Of a stretch of DNA of 25,307 nt, positions 16,898 through 24,403 are shown piece after piece. The notes below the pieces were generated by a model. The model was not told the origin of the DNA. It saw only the letters and a list, made by a program, of their open reading frames with translations, and ran no database searches. This stretch comes from Pseudomonadota bacterium. Lineage in GTDB: Bacteria; Pseudomonadota; Alphaproteobacteria; Acetobacterales; Acetobacteraceae. Position numbers and translations under genes: made by a program. The stretch is from NCBI GenBank assembly GCA_021808055.1, contig JAKBCH010000029.1, positions 1 to 25,307 of the forward strand, written 5' to 3'. Numbering within the stretch: the stretch's first letter is position 1; the number at the start of each line of letters is the position of its first letter.

Positions 16898-16954
16898 GAG
16901 CAATATGTGTTTAAGTTGACGCGGTAGCGTCAAGATAACCACATGAAATTGCTC
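16898..16954 (-). other. Nested inverted repeat between pdhC and lpd
   Basis: An unusually regular nested palindrome fills this gap. The outer arms are GAGCAAT (16898-16904) / ATTGCTC (16948-16954), the middle arms ATGTG (16905-16909) / CACAT (16940-16944), and the inner hairpin TTGACGC (16916-16922) / GCGTCAA (16927-16933) with a GGTA loop. As RNA it would form one long interrupted stem between the pdhC stop and the lpd ribosome site. It has no T run, so it looks more like an RNA-processing or stability element, or a mobile-type palindromic unit, than a terminator. Confidence 0.55.
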
Positions 16955-16967
16955 GCCAAAATAAAAG

Positions 16968-18248
16968 CTAGAGCATTAGGCCGAGCGGCTCTTCGAGCAA
17001 GCCCTTAACGGTTTGCACAAACTCAGCCGCCCCCGCGCCATCCATCACCCGGTGGTCGGCGGTGATGGTGATGCTCATCATTGTGGCGATCTTGATCTCG
17101 TCACCCTTCACCACGGCCTGTTTGGTGCCAGCCCCCACCGCCAGAATCGCCGCCTGGGGTGGGTTGATGATGGCGGTGAATTCAGCCGTGCCGAACATGC
17201 CGAGATTGGAGATGGAGAAGCTGCCGCCCTGGAACTCTTCCGGTTTCAACTTGCCCGCCTTCGCCCGCCCCGCCAAATCCTTCATGGCATTGGAAATGGC
17301 GGCAAGCCCAAGCTGGTCCGCGTTGCGGATGATGGGCGTGATCAGCCCTTCCGGCAGCGAAACCGCGATCGAGATATCCACGTCGTGGTGCTGAATGATC
17401 GCCTCTTCAGTCCAGGAGGCATTCACATTCGGGTGCCGACGCAGCGCCACAGCGCAGGCCTTAATTACGAGGTCATTTACCGAAAGCTTATACGCCCCCG
17501 GCCCCTCCTTGGGGGATTTGCCGTTGAGTTCGGCGCGCAGCGCCAGCAGCTTGTCGATCTCTACATGCGCGGTGAGAAAGAAATGCGGCACCAGCTGCTG
17601 CTCGCCAAGCCGGCGGGAGATGACCTTGCGCATATTGGTGTTCGGCACCTTGGTATGCGGCGTGGTGATGGCCGGGGCGGGGGCGGCGGGCTTGTCGGGC
17701 GCGGATGCCGGGGCGGCTGCGGGCATTGGTGCGGCTTCGGCCCTCGGCGCTGGGGCGTGGGCGGGTTGGCCTTCCACATCCGCGCGCACGATCCGCCCGT
17801 TCGGGCCTGAACCCTTCACGGAAGCCAGATCGATGCCGTTCTGCTTGGCGATGCGTTTTGCCAGCGGTGAGGCAAAAACCCGCTCGCCATGCTCAACTGG
17901 GGCCGCAGCGGCGGCTGCCGGGGCAGGGGCGGCAGCTTTTGGCTCCTCCTTCGGCGCTTCCGCCTTCGCGGCGGGCGCTGCGGCGGGTGTATCCACCGCC
18001 TCGCCCTTGGCAGCGGTAATCACGCCGATCACGGCATTTACCGCCACGCCATCAGTGCCTTCCGGCACCAAAATTTTGGCGAGGAACCCCTCATCCACGG
18101 CTTCCACTTCCATGGTCGCCTTGTCGGTCTCGATCTCGGCGATTACATCGCCGGATTTGATCTCATCGCCTTCCTTCTTTATCCATTTGGCAAGCTTGCC
18201 TTCAGTCATCGTCGGCGAGAGAGCAGGCATCAGAATATTAATGGCCAT
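16968..18248 (-). CDS. pdhC: Dihydrolipoamide acetyltransferase, E2 of pyruvate dehydrogenase
   Basis: A 426-residue E2 that transfers the acetyl group from its lipoyl arm to CoA and forms the core of the complex. One lipoyl domain (residues ~1-80) has the lipoylated Lys43 in [14 protein letters not shown]. An Ala/Pro/Glu-rich linker follows, then a peripheral subunit-binding domain ([28 protein letters not shown], residues ~125-155), a second Ala/Pro linker, and the catalytic domain ending with DHRVMDG at residues 398-404 (His399 and Asp403). Size and layout are typical of alphaproteobacterial PdhC. It starts 18 bp after pdhB with GGAAGG upstream. Confidence 0.98.
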   Translation of the reverse strand: MAINILMPALSPTMTEGKLAKWIKKEGDEIKSGDVIAEIETDKATMEVEAVDEGFLAKILVPEGTDGVAVNAVIGVITAAKGEAVDTPAAAPAAKAEAPKEEPKAAAPAPAAAAAAPVEHGERVFASPLAKRIAKQNGIDLASVKGSGPNGRIVRADVEGQPAHAPAPRAEAAPMPAAAPASAPDKPAAPAPAITTPHTKVPNTNMRKVISRRLGEQQLVPHFFLTAHVEIDKLLALRAELNGKSPKEGPGAYKLSVNDLVIKACAVALRRHPNVNASWTEEAIIQHHDVDISIAVSLPEGLITPIIRNADQLGLAAISNAMKDLAGRAKAGKLKPEEFQGGSFSISNLGMFGTAEFTAIINPPQAAILAVGAGTKQAVVKGDEIKIATMMSITITADHRVMDGAGAAEFVQTVKGLLEEPLGLML

Positions 18249-18266
18249 GTTGGAACGCCTTCCGGA

Positions 18267-19598
18267 TCAGAACAGTTTTTTCACGGCATCCACAACCCAT
18301 TCAGGCTGGGGCAGCGCCAGTTTTTCGAGGTTGGCCGCATAGGGCATCGGCACGTCCACGCCGGCCACGCGGGCGGGTGGGGCATCCAGCCAGTCAAAGC
18401 AATGCTCGGTCACCACGGCGATAATCTCCGCCCCGATGCCAGCAAACGGCCAGCCTTCCTCCAGGCTCACCACGCGGCTGGTTTTCTTCACCGAAGTCGC
18501 GATGGTCTCGATATCCAACGGGCGGATGGTACGCAGATTGATCACCTCGGCGGAAATCCCCTGCTCTGCCAGCGCCTCGGCGGCCTTCAGCGCCGTATCC
18601 ACCATGATCGAGAAGCTGATGATGGTGACATCGCTGCCTTCGCGCTCCACCTTCGCCTTGCCGATGGGCAGAATGAAATCCTCATCCTCGGGCACCTCGA
18701 AGCTGTGGCCATAGAGGATTTCATTCTCCAGGAAGATCACCGGGTTCGGGTCACGGATGGCCGCGCGCAGCAGGCCCTTCGCATCGGCGGCGGACCAGGG
18801 GGCCACCACTTTCAGGCCAGGGCAATGCGCGTACCAGGAGGCGAAGCATTGCGAGTGCTGTGCCGCAACACGCGCGGCCGCACCGTTGGGGCCACGGAAC
18901 ACAATCTGCGCGCCCATCTGTCCGCCGGACATATAAAGCGTCTTGGCGGCGGAGTTGATGATCTGGTCGATCGCCTGCATGGCGAAGTTGAAGGTCATAA
19001 ATTCCAGGATTGGCTTCAGCCCGTTCATCGCCGCACCCACGGCCATGCCAGTGAAACCATGCTCGGTAATGGGTGTGTCGATCACGCGGCGGGGGCCGAA
19101 CTCGTCCAGCATCCCCTGGCTGATTTTGTAAGCGCCCTGATATTGGGCGACTTCCTCGCCCATCAGGAACACGTCCTTGTCGGCTCGCATCTCCACCACC
19201 ATGGCCTCGCGCAAAGCCTCGCGCACGGTCATGGTCTTGGTTGCACCCCATTCCTTTTCCGTCGTCGCCTGTATCGTGGCGACGGCTTTCTGCGGCTTGG
19301 TCAGGGGGGCAGGCGCTGGGGCCTCAGCCTTGGGTGCCGGGGCGGGTTGAGCGGCTTCAGAACCGCCATTCAGCCTGGCGATAACGGCATTCACCGCCAC
19401 GCCCTCGGTGCCTTCCGCCACCAGAATCTCGGTAAGGGTGCCTTCATCCACGGCTTCCACTTCCATGGTCGCCTTGTCGGTCTCTATCTCGGCGATCACA
19501 TCGCCGGACTTCACCTCATCGCCGACTTTTTTAAGCCATTTGGCGAGCGTGCCCTCGGTCATGGTGGGGGAGAGGGCGGGCATCAGAATATCGGTCAT
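18267..19598 (-). CDS. pdhB: Pyruvate dehydrogenase E1 beta with N-terminal lipoyl domain
   Basis: A 443-residue E1-beta. Residues ~1-80 are an extra lipoyl domain ([11 protein letters not shown], lipoyl Lys42 in [13 protein letters not shown]), nearly identical in motif to that of PdhC. An Ala/Pro linker leads into the transketolase-like E1-beta domain ([75 protein letters not shown]). The lipoyl extension on E1-beta is known in several alphaproteobacteria. I start at ATG 19598, with GGAGGG eight bases before it, four bases after the pdhA stop; an 8-residue longer frame has no such support. Confidence 0.97.
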   Translation of the reverse strand: MTDILMPALSPTMTEGTLAKWLKKVGDEVKSGDVIAEIETDKATMEVEAVDEGTLTEILVAEGTEGVAVNAVIARLNGGSEAAQPAPAPKAEAPAPAPLTKPQKAVATIQATTEKEWGATKTMTVREALREAMVVEMRADKDVFLMGEEVAQYQGAYKISQGMLDEFGPRRVIDTPITEHGFTGMAVGAAMNGLKPILEFMTFNFAMQAIDQIINSAAKTLYMSGGQMGAQIVFRGPNGAAARVAAQHSQCFASWYAHCPGLKVVAPWSAADAKGLLRAAIRDPNPVIFLENEILYGHSFEVPEDEDFILPIGKAKVEREGSDVTIISFSIMVDTALKAAEALAEQGISAEVINLRTIRPLDIETIATSVKKTSRVVSLEEGWPFAGIGAEIIAVVTEHCFDWLDAPPARVAGVDVPMPYAANLEKLALPQPEWVVDAVKKLF

Positions 19599-19602
19599 GG
19601 CT

Positions 19603-20616
19603 TTAGCCCTCCACCAACACATCGGTATAAAGCTCGGCGGGGTCTGGTTCCGGCGAGGTTTGCGCGAAATCAGCGGCTTCTTGCACGCGCGCCTTAATTT
19701 TGTCGTCCAACGTTTTCAGCTCTGCTTCGCTCACGCCCAGCTCCTCCAGCCGCTTCCTGGCGCTATCCAGGCTGTCATGTTCGGTCCGCATTTTCTGCAC
19801 TTCCTCGCGGGTGCGGTATTTCGCGGGGTCGGACATGGAATGCCCGCGATAGCGATAAGTCTTCATCTCCAGCAGAAATGGTCCCTTGCCGGCGCGGCAA
19901 TGCGCCACGGCCTGCTCACCCGCCGCCTTCACTGCCAGCACATCCATGCCATCCACAGCCAGGCTGGGCATACCCCAGGGCGCGGCATTGTGGGAAAGGT
20001 CAGTGGAGGCGGTGGCGCGTTCAACCGAGGTGCCCATGGCGTAGCGGTTGTTTTCAATGATGAATACCACGGGCAGCTTCATCAGCGCCGCCAGATTATA
20101 GCTTTCGTAAACCTGCCCCTGATTGGACGCGCCCTCGCCGAAATAGGTGAGGCTCACATTGTCGTTCTCGCGGTACCAGTTGGAGAAGGCGAGGCCGGTG
20201 CCCAGAGAAACCTGCGCGCCGACAATGCCATGCCCGCCGAAGAAGCCCTTCTCCTTGCTGAACATATGCATGGAGCCGCCCTTGCCCTTGGAATAACCGC
20301 CGATGCGCCCGGTCAGCTCCGCCATCACGCCTTTCGGGTCCATGCCGGTGGCCAGCATATGCCCATGGTCGCGGTAGGAGGTGATAATCTCGTCGCCTTC
20401 CTTCAGGCAGTGCTGCATTCCAACAACAACAGCTTCCTGCCCAATATAGAGATGGCAGAACCCGGCAATCAGACCCATGCCGTAAAGCTGCCCGGCCTTC
20501 TCCTCGAAGCGGCGGATCAGCAGCATCCGCTCATAAGCGTTCAGCAATTCTTCCTTATTCATCGCATCGGTGGGTTTCTTTGTGGCTTTCCTGGCTTTGT
20601 CAGGGCTTGCGGCCAT
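19603..20616 (-). CDS. pdhA: Pyruvate dehydrogenase E1 alpha
   Basis: A 337-residue E1-alpha that decarboxylates pyruvate with thiamine diphosphate together with PdhB. Visible motifs: [32 protein letters not shown] (residues ~31-61), [21 protein letters not shown] with active-site His, the ThDP-binding GEGASNQG (160-167) ending in ENN (188-190), and the phosphorylation-loop-like [20 protein letters not shown]. The ThDP motif reads GEGAS where GDGAA is commoner, a conservative change. GGGAG lies before the start. It is the first gene of pdhABC-lpd. Confidence 0.98.
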   Translation of the reverse strand: MAASPDKARKATKKPTDAMNKEELLNAYERMLLIRRFEEKAGQLYGMGLIAGFCHLYIGQEAVVVGMQHCLKEGDEIITSYRDHGHMLATGMDPKGVMAELTGRIGGYSKGKGGSMHMFSKEKGFFGGHGIVGAQVSLGTGLAFSNWYRENDNVSLTYFGEGASNQGQVYESYNLAALMKLPVVFIIENNRYAMGTSVERATASTDLSHNAAPWGMPSLAVDGMDVLAVKAAGEQAVAHCRAGKGPFLLEMKTYRYRGHSMSDPAKYRTREEVQKMRTEHDSLDSARKRLEELGVSEAELKTLDDKIKARVQEAADFAQTSPEPDPAELYTDVLVEG

Positions 20617-20639
20617 GTGTTTTGGCTCCCGGGTTTGTA

Positions 20640-20669
20640 CATGTTCCGTTGGCAGCTAGGCCGAACATG
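20640..20669 (-). promoter_or_regulatory. Inverted repeat in the pdhA leader
   Basis: CATGTTC (20640-20646) and GAACATG (20663-20669) form an inverted repeat 24-53 bases before the pdhA start codon, separated by 16 bases. It may be a protein-binding site or a leader hairpin affecting pdhA expression. No known consensus is claimed. Confidence 0.35.
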
Positions 20670-20704
20670 CCGCCGCGCGCAAGAGAAGATTCGAAAACAT
20701 CCTC

Positions 20705-20718
20705 TTTGCATATGCAAA
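20705..20718. promoter_or_regulatory. Perfect 14-bp palindrome upstream of the pdh operon
   Basis: TTTGCATATGCAAA is its own reverse complement. It sits between the ftsB terminator and pdhA, about 90 bases before the pdhA ATG, partly sharing the T tract of the terminator. A palindrome of this length in the only upstream region of the pdh operon is a good operator candidate. The binding protein is unknown. Confidence 0.45.
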
Positions 20719-20751
20719 AAAATAAATTAACCAGAAGTTGGTTAATTTATT
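20716..20751 (-). terminator. Intrinsic terminator downstream of ftsB
   Basis: AATAAATTAACCA (20721-20733) and TGGTTAATTTATT (20739-20751) make a perfect 13-bp stem with a 5-base loop; on the minus strand it runs into seven T residues (complement of 20716-20722). It lies about 100 bases after the ftsB stop and before pdhA, so ftsB and the pdh operon are probably separate transcripts. Confidence 0.75.
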
Positions 20752-20849
20752 CTGTTTTTGTTGATGCGGATATTGTTGGCGAAATAAAATTTCAATTCCG
20801 TGACTTTTGGGCGATCTCCATGGCGTGTTTGCCTGGAACAAGGAAACGA

Positions 20850-21227
20850 TTAATCGGAGGTTTTTTGCGTGGGCAGCTCCACGACCAGATCGTTCGGGTT
20901 GGCGAGATTCAGCACGGTGCGCGCCTCTTCATCCAGCATATCCGGCTGAATGCTTTGCCCCGATAGGGCGGCTACTTTTGTCTGCCACATCAGCATGGTT
21001 TTATGCACCGTATCGGCCTGACTCTGTGCAGCCTGCAATTCTGTGCGCTGCGCCGCCTGGGCCTCCAGCCCGCTTTTGCCATGCACAGCGTTCCACCCAA
21101 AATAATAGGTGAGCGCCAGGAACAGTGCCGGTCCCACCAATCCACGCAGGCGATATTTTATGGCGCGAAGCAAAACGGTTCCTTGACAAAATAACGAAAA
21201 GCTCGGTGAGGCCGAGTCTTGAGTCAT
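20850..21227 (-). CDS. ftsB: Septum formation initiator FtsB/DivIC family
   Basis: A 125-residue protein with a short cytoplasmic N-terminus, one membrane segment (LVGPALFLALTYYFGW, residues ~30-45), a YFGWNAVHGKSGL junction typical of alphaproteobacterial FtsB, a coiled-coil stretch rich in Ala/Gln (ca. 55-90), and the family's closing DMLDEEARTVLNLANPNDLVVEL. FtsB bridges FtsL and FtsQ in the divisome. The frame extends 40 codons further upstream to 21347, but that part is AT-rich and basic and unlike the family, so the ATG at 21227 is preferred. Its place next to pdhA is conserved in alphaproteobacteria. Confidence 0.85.
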   Translation of the reverse strand: MTQDSASPSFSLFCQGTVLLRAIKYRLRGLVGPALFLALTYYFGWNAVHGKSGLEAQAAQRTELQAAQSQADTVHKTMLMWQTKVAALSGQSIQPDMLDEEARTVLNLANPNDLVVELPTQKTSD

Positions 21228-21377
21228 TCTTGCTGGTTTCGCAAGAGCTTTCTGCTTTATCCTTATGATTTTAATAAATTTAATGAACTTGCGTTGGAAT
21301 GCCATGTTTTGGCCGCAGGCACAGCATCGAATCGCCGCACCACGCACACCATATGTTAAACGGAAGGGGCGAGGTTG

Positions 21378-21767
21378 ATGCCTATGCGGGTCAGGCTATG
21401 GCTGATGGGTTGTGTGGTGGCGGCCGGTATGGCGGCGGCAGGTGTTGCCCCTGTTTTGGCCGATGGGGGTCATAACGGCCAGAGCGGCTGGAATGATGGC
21501 CATTGGAATGGCGACAGGGACGCTCATTCTTATGATGATTGGCAAGACCATGGCTGGATGGATGATGACCGCCGCTGGCACTGGTTTCCAGGTTGGGGGC
21601 CAGGGATTGCGGTTTATGCGGCACCGGTGCTCCCGCCTGAATATTACGCACCGCCACCGCCACCGCCACCGCCACCGCCCGTTTATTACGCACCGCCCCC
21701 GCCGGTTTATGTGGCGCCGCCACCTTCCATCATCATCACGCCGGGCGGCATCGGCATCGCGCCTTAA
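21378..21767 (+). CDS. Secreted Pro/Tyr-rich protein, paralogue of the His-rich protein at 7464-7886
   Basis: A 129-residue exported protein. Residues 1-~28 are a signal peptide (WLMGCVVAAGMAAAGVAPVLA), followed by an Asp/Trp/His/Gly-rich section (DGGHNGQSGWNDGHWNGD, HGWMDDDRRWHW), then WFPGWGPGIAVYAAPVL and a poly-Pro/Tyr stretch with PPEYYAPPPP, VYYAPPPP and VYVAPPP. It ends in the hydrophobic cap SIIITPGGIGIAP. The Pro/Tyr word and terminal cap match the 7464-7886 protein. ATG 21378 has GGAAGGGG eight bases upstream; ATG 21384 is an alternative. Function is unknown; a periplasmic or surface structural or metal-binding role is only a guess. Confidence 0.72.
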   Translation: MPMRVRLWLMGCVVAAGMAAAGVAPVLADGGHNGQSGWNDGHWNGDRDAHSYDDWQDHGWMDDDRRWHWFPGWGPGIAVYAAPVLPPEYYAPPPPPPPPPPVYYAPPPPVYVAPPPSIIITPGGIGIAP

Positions 21768-21777
21768 CGCCTAACAT

Positions 21778-22626
21778 TCAAGGCCATTTCACCTCTGGCG
21801 GCATGGACATCAAAATGGCCTCAGTATTGCCGCCGGTTTTCAGCCCGAATGTCGTCCCCCGGTCGTAGAGCAGATTGAATTCCACATACCGCCCCCGGCG
21901 GATGAGCTGTGCTTCGCGTTCTTCCGGCGTGAAGTTCTCATGCATGCGACGGCGGACGATCGGCGGGTAGGCGGCTAAAAACGCCTCACCCACATCCCGC
22001 GTGAAGGCGAAATCCGCTACTGCGTCGCCGCTATCCAGATAGTCGTAGAATATCCCGCCCGCGCCGCGCTTCTCGCCCCTATGCGGCAGGTAGAAATACT
22101 CATCGCACCACGCCTTGAATTTTGGGTAATAGGCGGGGTCGTGCTTGTCGCAGGCGGTTTTATAGGCGGCATGGAAAAACGCTGAATCCTGTTCCGCCGC
22201 CCCGGTGCCCGGCTGCAAGGGGGTCAAATCGCCGCCGCCACCAAACCAACCCTTCGCGGTCACGATCATGCGGGTGTTCATATGCACCGCCGGAATTTTT
22301 GGGCTGCGGGGATGGATGACGAGTGAAATGCCTGCCGCCCAAAATTTCGCTCCCGTCTCGGTGCCGGGAATCCGGCTCGCGAATTCGGTGGTGAATTCGC
22401 CCTCCACCACCGAAATATTCACCCCGGCCTTCTCGAAAATTTGCCCGCGCATCACGCTCATCTCGCCACCGCCACCGCCTGGCCTCTCCCATGCGGTGCG
22501 GGCAAACTGGCCATTTCCGCCTTCGCCCTCAATCGCCTCCAGCGCGGCGCAAACGCGGTCCCGCAGGGTTGCAAACCAGGCGGCGGCCTCGGGCTTTAGG
22601 CTTTCATGTGGGGGCAAATTGCTCAT
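21778..22626 (-). CDS. hemF: Oxygen-dependent coproporphyrinogen III oxidase
   Basis: A 282-residue HemF, which uses O2 to decarboxylate coproporphyrinogen III to protoporphyrinogen IX in haem synthesis. Clear family blocks: WERPGGGGGEMSVMRGQIFEKAGVN near residue 46, SLVIHPRSPKIPAVHMNTR near residue 100, WFGGGGDLTP, HRGEKRGAGGIFYDYLD near residue 180 and the C-terminal GRYVEFNLLYDRGTTFGLKTGGNTEAILMSMPP. The length is normal. It is divergent from the petABC genes across 105 bp, coupling haem supply with cytochrome genes in position. Confidence 0.97.
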   Translation of the reverse strand: MSNLPPHESLKPEAAAWFATLRDRVCAALEAIEGEGGNGQFARTAWERPGGGGGEMSVMRGQIFEKAGVNISVVEGEFTTEFASRIPGTETGAKFWAAGISLVIHPRSPKIPAVHMNTRMIVTAKGWFGGGGDLTPLQPGTGAAEQDSAFFHAAYKTACDKHDPAYYPKFKAWCDEYFYLPHRGEKRGAGGIFYDYLDSGDAVADFAFTRDVGEAFLAAYPPIVRRRMHENFTPEEREAQLIRRGRYVEFNLLYDRGTTFGLKTGGNTEAILMSMPPEVKWP

Positions 22627-22731
22627 GCGGCGGGTTTAGGCCATGTGCCAAAGCCGATCCACTCTTGAAATTTTTCTGCTCTGCCTCCACGCTGCATTCC
22701 AGGGGAGAGATCATCTTCCAGGGAGCGAAAT

Positions 22732-23289
22732 ATGGCTGAATCAACAGCGAAGCCAGGAGCCGTGCCAGCAGAGGCCGATCGGCGCGATTTTTTACGAATC
22801 CTCGCCATGGCCGGCGGTGCCGTTGGTGTGGCCTCGGTGATTTGGCCATTGGTGGATGCGCTAAACCCCGGTGATGCCGCAGAAGCGCATGCGCAGCCGA
22901 TCATCACCGTATCGGATATTCCCGAAAACAGCGCCAAAAGGGTCTATTGGGCGGATACGCCGATTCTGATCCGGCGGTTGACGGATAAGCAGATTGCGGA
23001 TGCCTCGGTGGTGGCGATGACGGATTTGCCCGACCCGGCGGAAATTTCCACCCGCGTTGCCCCCGGCAACGGGCATTTCGTGGTGGTGGTGGGGCTGAAC
23101 ACCGGCACGCCCTGCGAGTTGGAGGGCAACAGCCCCTCTGACCCGCATGGTAATTTCGAGGGCTGGGTGTGCCCGTGCGATGGCAGCCAATACGACGTTC
23201 TGGGGCGGGTGCGCTCCGGCCCGGCCAGACGCAACCTCGTGATTCCTCGTTTTACGTTCATCAATAAAGATCAAATTCAGCTTGGCTAA
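22732..23289 (+). CDS. petA: Rieske subunit homologue of cytochrome bc1 lacking most [2Fe-2S] ligands
   Basis: A 185-residue protein with the full architecture of a bc1 Rieske subunit: a twin-arginine signal anchor (RRDFLRILAMAGG, residues 17-29, then a membrane span), hinge region, and soluble domain ending GRVRSGPARRNLVIPRF. The cluster-binding boxes are degenerate. Box I, normally CTHLGC, reads NTGTPC (123-128), so ligands Cys123 and His125 are Asn and Gly. Box II, normally CPCHGS, reads CPCDGS (147-152), so ligand His150 is Asp. Only Cys147 remains of four ligands, though the disulphide pair C128/C149 is kept. Frame and flanking sequence are intact, so a sequencing error is unlikely. It probably cannot bind a normal Rieske cluster. 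It begins the petABC operon with GGGAG before the start. Confidence 0.93.
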   Translation: MAESTAKPGAVPAEADRRDFLRILAMAGGAVGVASVIWPLVDALNPGDAAEAHAQPIITVSDIPENSAKRVYWADTPILIRRLTDKQIADASVVAMTDLPDPAEISTRVAPGNGHFVVVVGLNTGTPCELEGNSPSDPHGNFEGWVCPCDGSQYDVLGRVRSGPARRNLVIPRFTFINKDQIQLG

Positions 23290-23299
23290 GGGGGCGGAA

Positions 23300-24403
23300 A
23301 TGCAAATCGAAGCAAAGCAAAGCTGGTTGGCAGCGCGCGTGCCTGGCCTGGAATGTATGTGCGGTTTAATGCGGGAGGGCCGAGCCCCGGGCGCGCCCTG
23401 GCTCGCCGCCTTGCCAGCCTTGCTGGGGGCGTTGCTGGCGGTACTGCTGGCCTCGGGCGTGGTGATGACGGTTTATTATAATCCCTGGCACGCTTACGCC
23501 TCGTTGCAAGCCATTTCACGGGAGGTGCGCGGCGGCTGGCTGGTGCTGGGCTATCATCAAACCGGTGCCAGCCTGATTTTCGCGTTGCTGTATCTGCATC
23601 TGTTCCGTGTGCTGCTGGTGCGCGGCTACCGCGCCCCGGCGGAGTTTGCGTGGATGCTCTGGGTGAAGTTGCTGGCGGTTTTGCTGTTCACCGGCTGGCT
23701 GGGCTTTGTGTTGGATGGCGGGGCGGGTGGGTACGCCTCCTTGTTCAATGCCAGCAATGACGCAATGACGCTTTCCGGCTTTCCTGGCGAGGTGGAGCGG
23801 TGGTTTCTGGGTGCTGCGCCGGGTGGTGCCACGCTGGCGCGGCTGCTGGTGTTTCATGTGCTGCTGGCGCTTTGTGCGGTTGGGATTGTTCTGCTGGCCC
23901 GCGCCGCCGCCAGAAAGGCGCGGCCAATGCCGCAGGGCCGGGTGGTGCCGTTCTGGCCGGTTTATGCGTCGCAATATTTCGCAGCGCTCGCGGTGTTGGC
24001 GCTGGTGTTCACAGTGCTGCTCTGTTTTGCGCCGCATTGGGGGCAGGGGGCGCAAAACTCTATTCCGGCTTCCGCCATGGCCGTGCCGGTTATCTCTTAC
24101 CCCTGGTATCTTACCCCCATTGCCGGGCTGGCAGGGGTGTTTCCGGGCGTTGCGGGGCATGTTTGGATCGTTATTCTGGCCGTTGGCCTGCTTTATGCGT
24201 TGCCGTGGCTGGACCGTTCAAATGGCGCGCAGCCCGGGCGGGTTTATAAGCTGCTAACATGGCTGCTGGGGTTGGATGTGCTGGCTTTGGGCCTTGTAAC
24301 GGCTTTCCCCATGGGAGCGATGCTGCCTGAGCTGTTCGCTTTCTGGTTCTTTTTCCACTTTCTGGTGCTCACGCCGCTGGTAACGATGATGGAGGCTGCA
24401 TGA
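23300..24403 (+). CDS. petB: Cytochrome b homologue of bc1 with altered haem and Qo motifs
   Basis: A 367-residue multi-span protein clearly homologous to bc1 cytochrome b: VVMTVYYNP near residue 54, GGWLVLGYHQTGAS near residue 78, a 14-residue His spacing (H86, H100) in helix B, FAPHWGQGAQNSIPA near residue 243 and LPWLDRS at 301-307. In helix D His186 is kept, but the partner 14 residues on is Ala200, so one axial ligand of haem bH is missing. The PEWY quinol-oxidation motif reads YPWY (267-270), losing the Glu. The LPWGQMS segment is LDGGAGG (137-143). It is shorter than usual for a cytochrome b (about 400 residues or more). Start ATG 23300 has GGGGGCGG upstream; petC overlaps by four bases. 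Confidence 0.92.
   Translation: MQIEAKQSWLAARVPGLECMCGLMREGRAPGAPWLAALPALLGALLAVLLASGVVMTVYYNPWHAYASLQAISREVRGGWLVLGYHQTGASLIFALLYLHLFRVLLVRGYRAPAEFAWMLWVKLLAVLLFTGWLGFVLDGGAGGYASLFNASNDAMTLSGFPGEVERWFLGAAPGGATLARLLVFHVLLALCAVGIVLLARAAARKARPMPQGRVVPFWPVYASQYFAALAVLALVFTVLLCFAPHWGQGAQNSIPASAMAVPVISYPWYLTPIAGLAGVFPGVAGHVWIVILAVGLLYALPWLDRSNGAQPGRVYKLLTWLLGLDVLALGLVTAFPMGAMLPELFAFWFFFHFLVLTPLVTMMEAA

Noticed and set aside
18020..19598. Near-identical blocks at the starts of pdhB and pdhC as a duplication or recombination scar
   Set aside because: Both encode a lipoyl domain in its expected place; the similarity is explained by the shared domain family.
17889..19697. 602-codon open frame on the plus strand
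   Set aside because: It lies opposite pdhC, pdhB and pdhA, which match their families fully; the product is a His/Arg/Gly-rich shadow without domains.
21228..21347. 40-residue N-terminal extension of FtsB
   Set aside because: The region is AT-rich, gives a Lys/Ile-rich peptide unlike FtsB, and lies in the divergent promoter region.
22732..23289. PetA as a sequencing-error or frameshift artefact
   Set aside because: The changed residues are separate codon substitutions in an intact frame with normal sequence on both sides, and the partner gene petB also shows functional losses.
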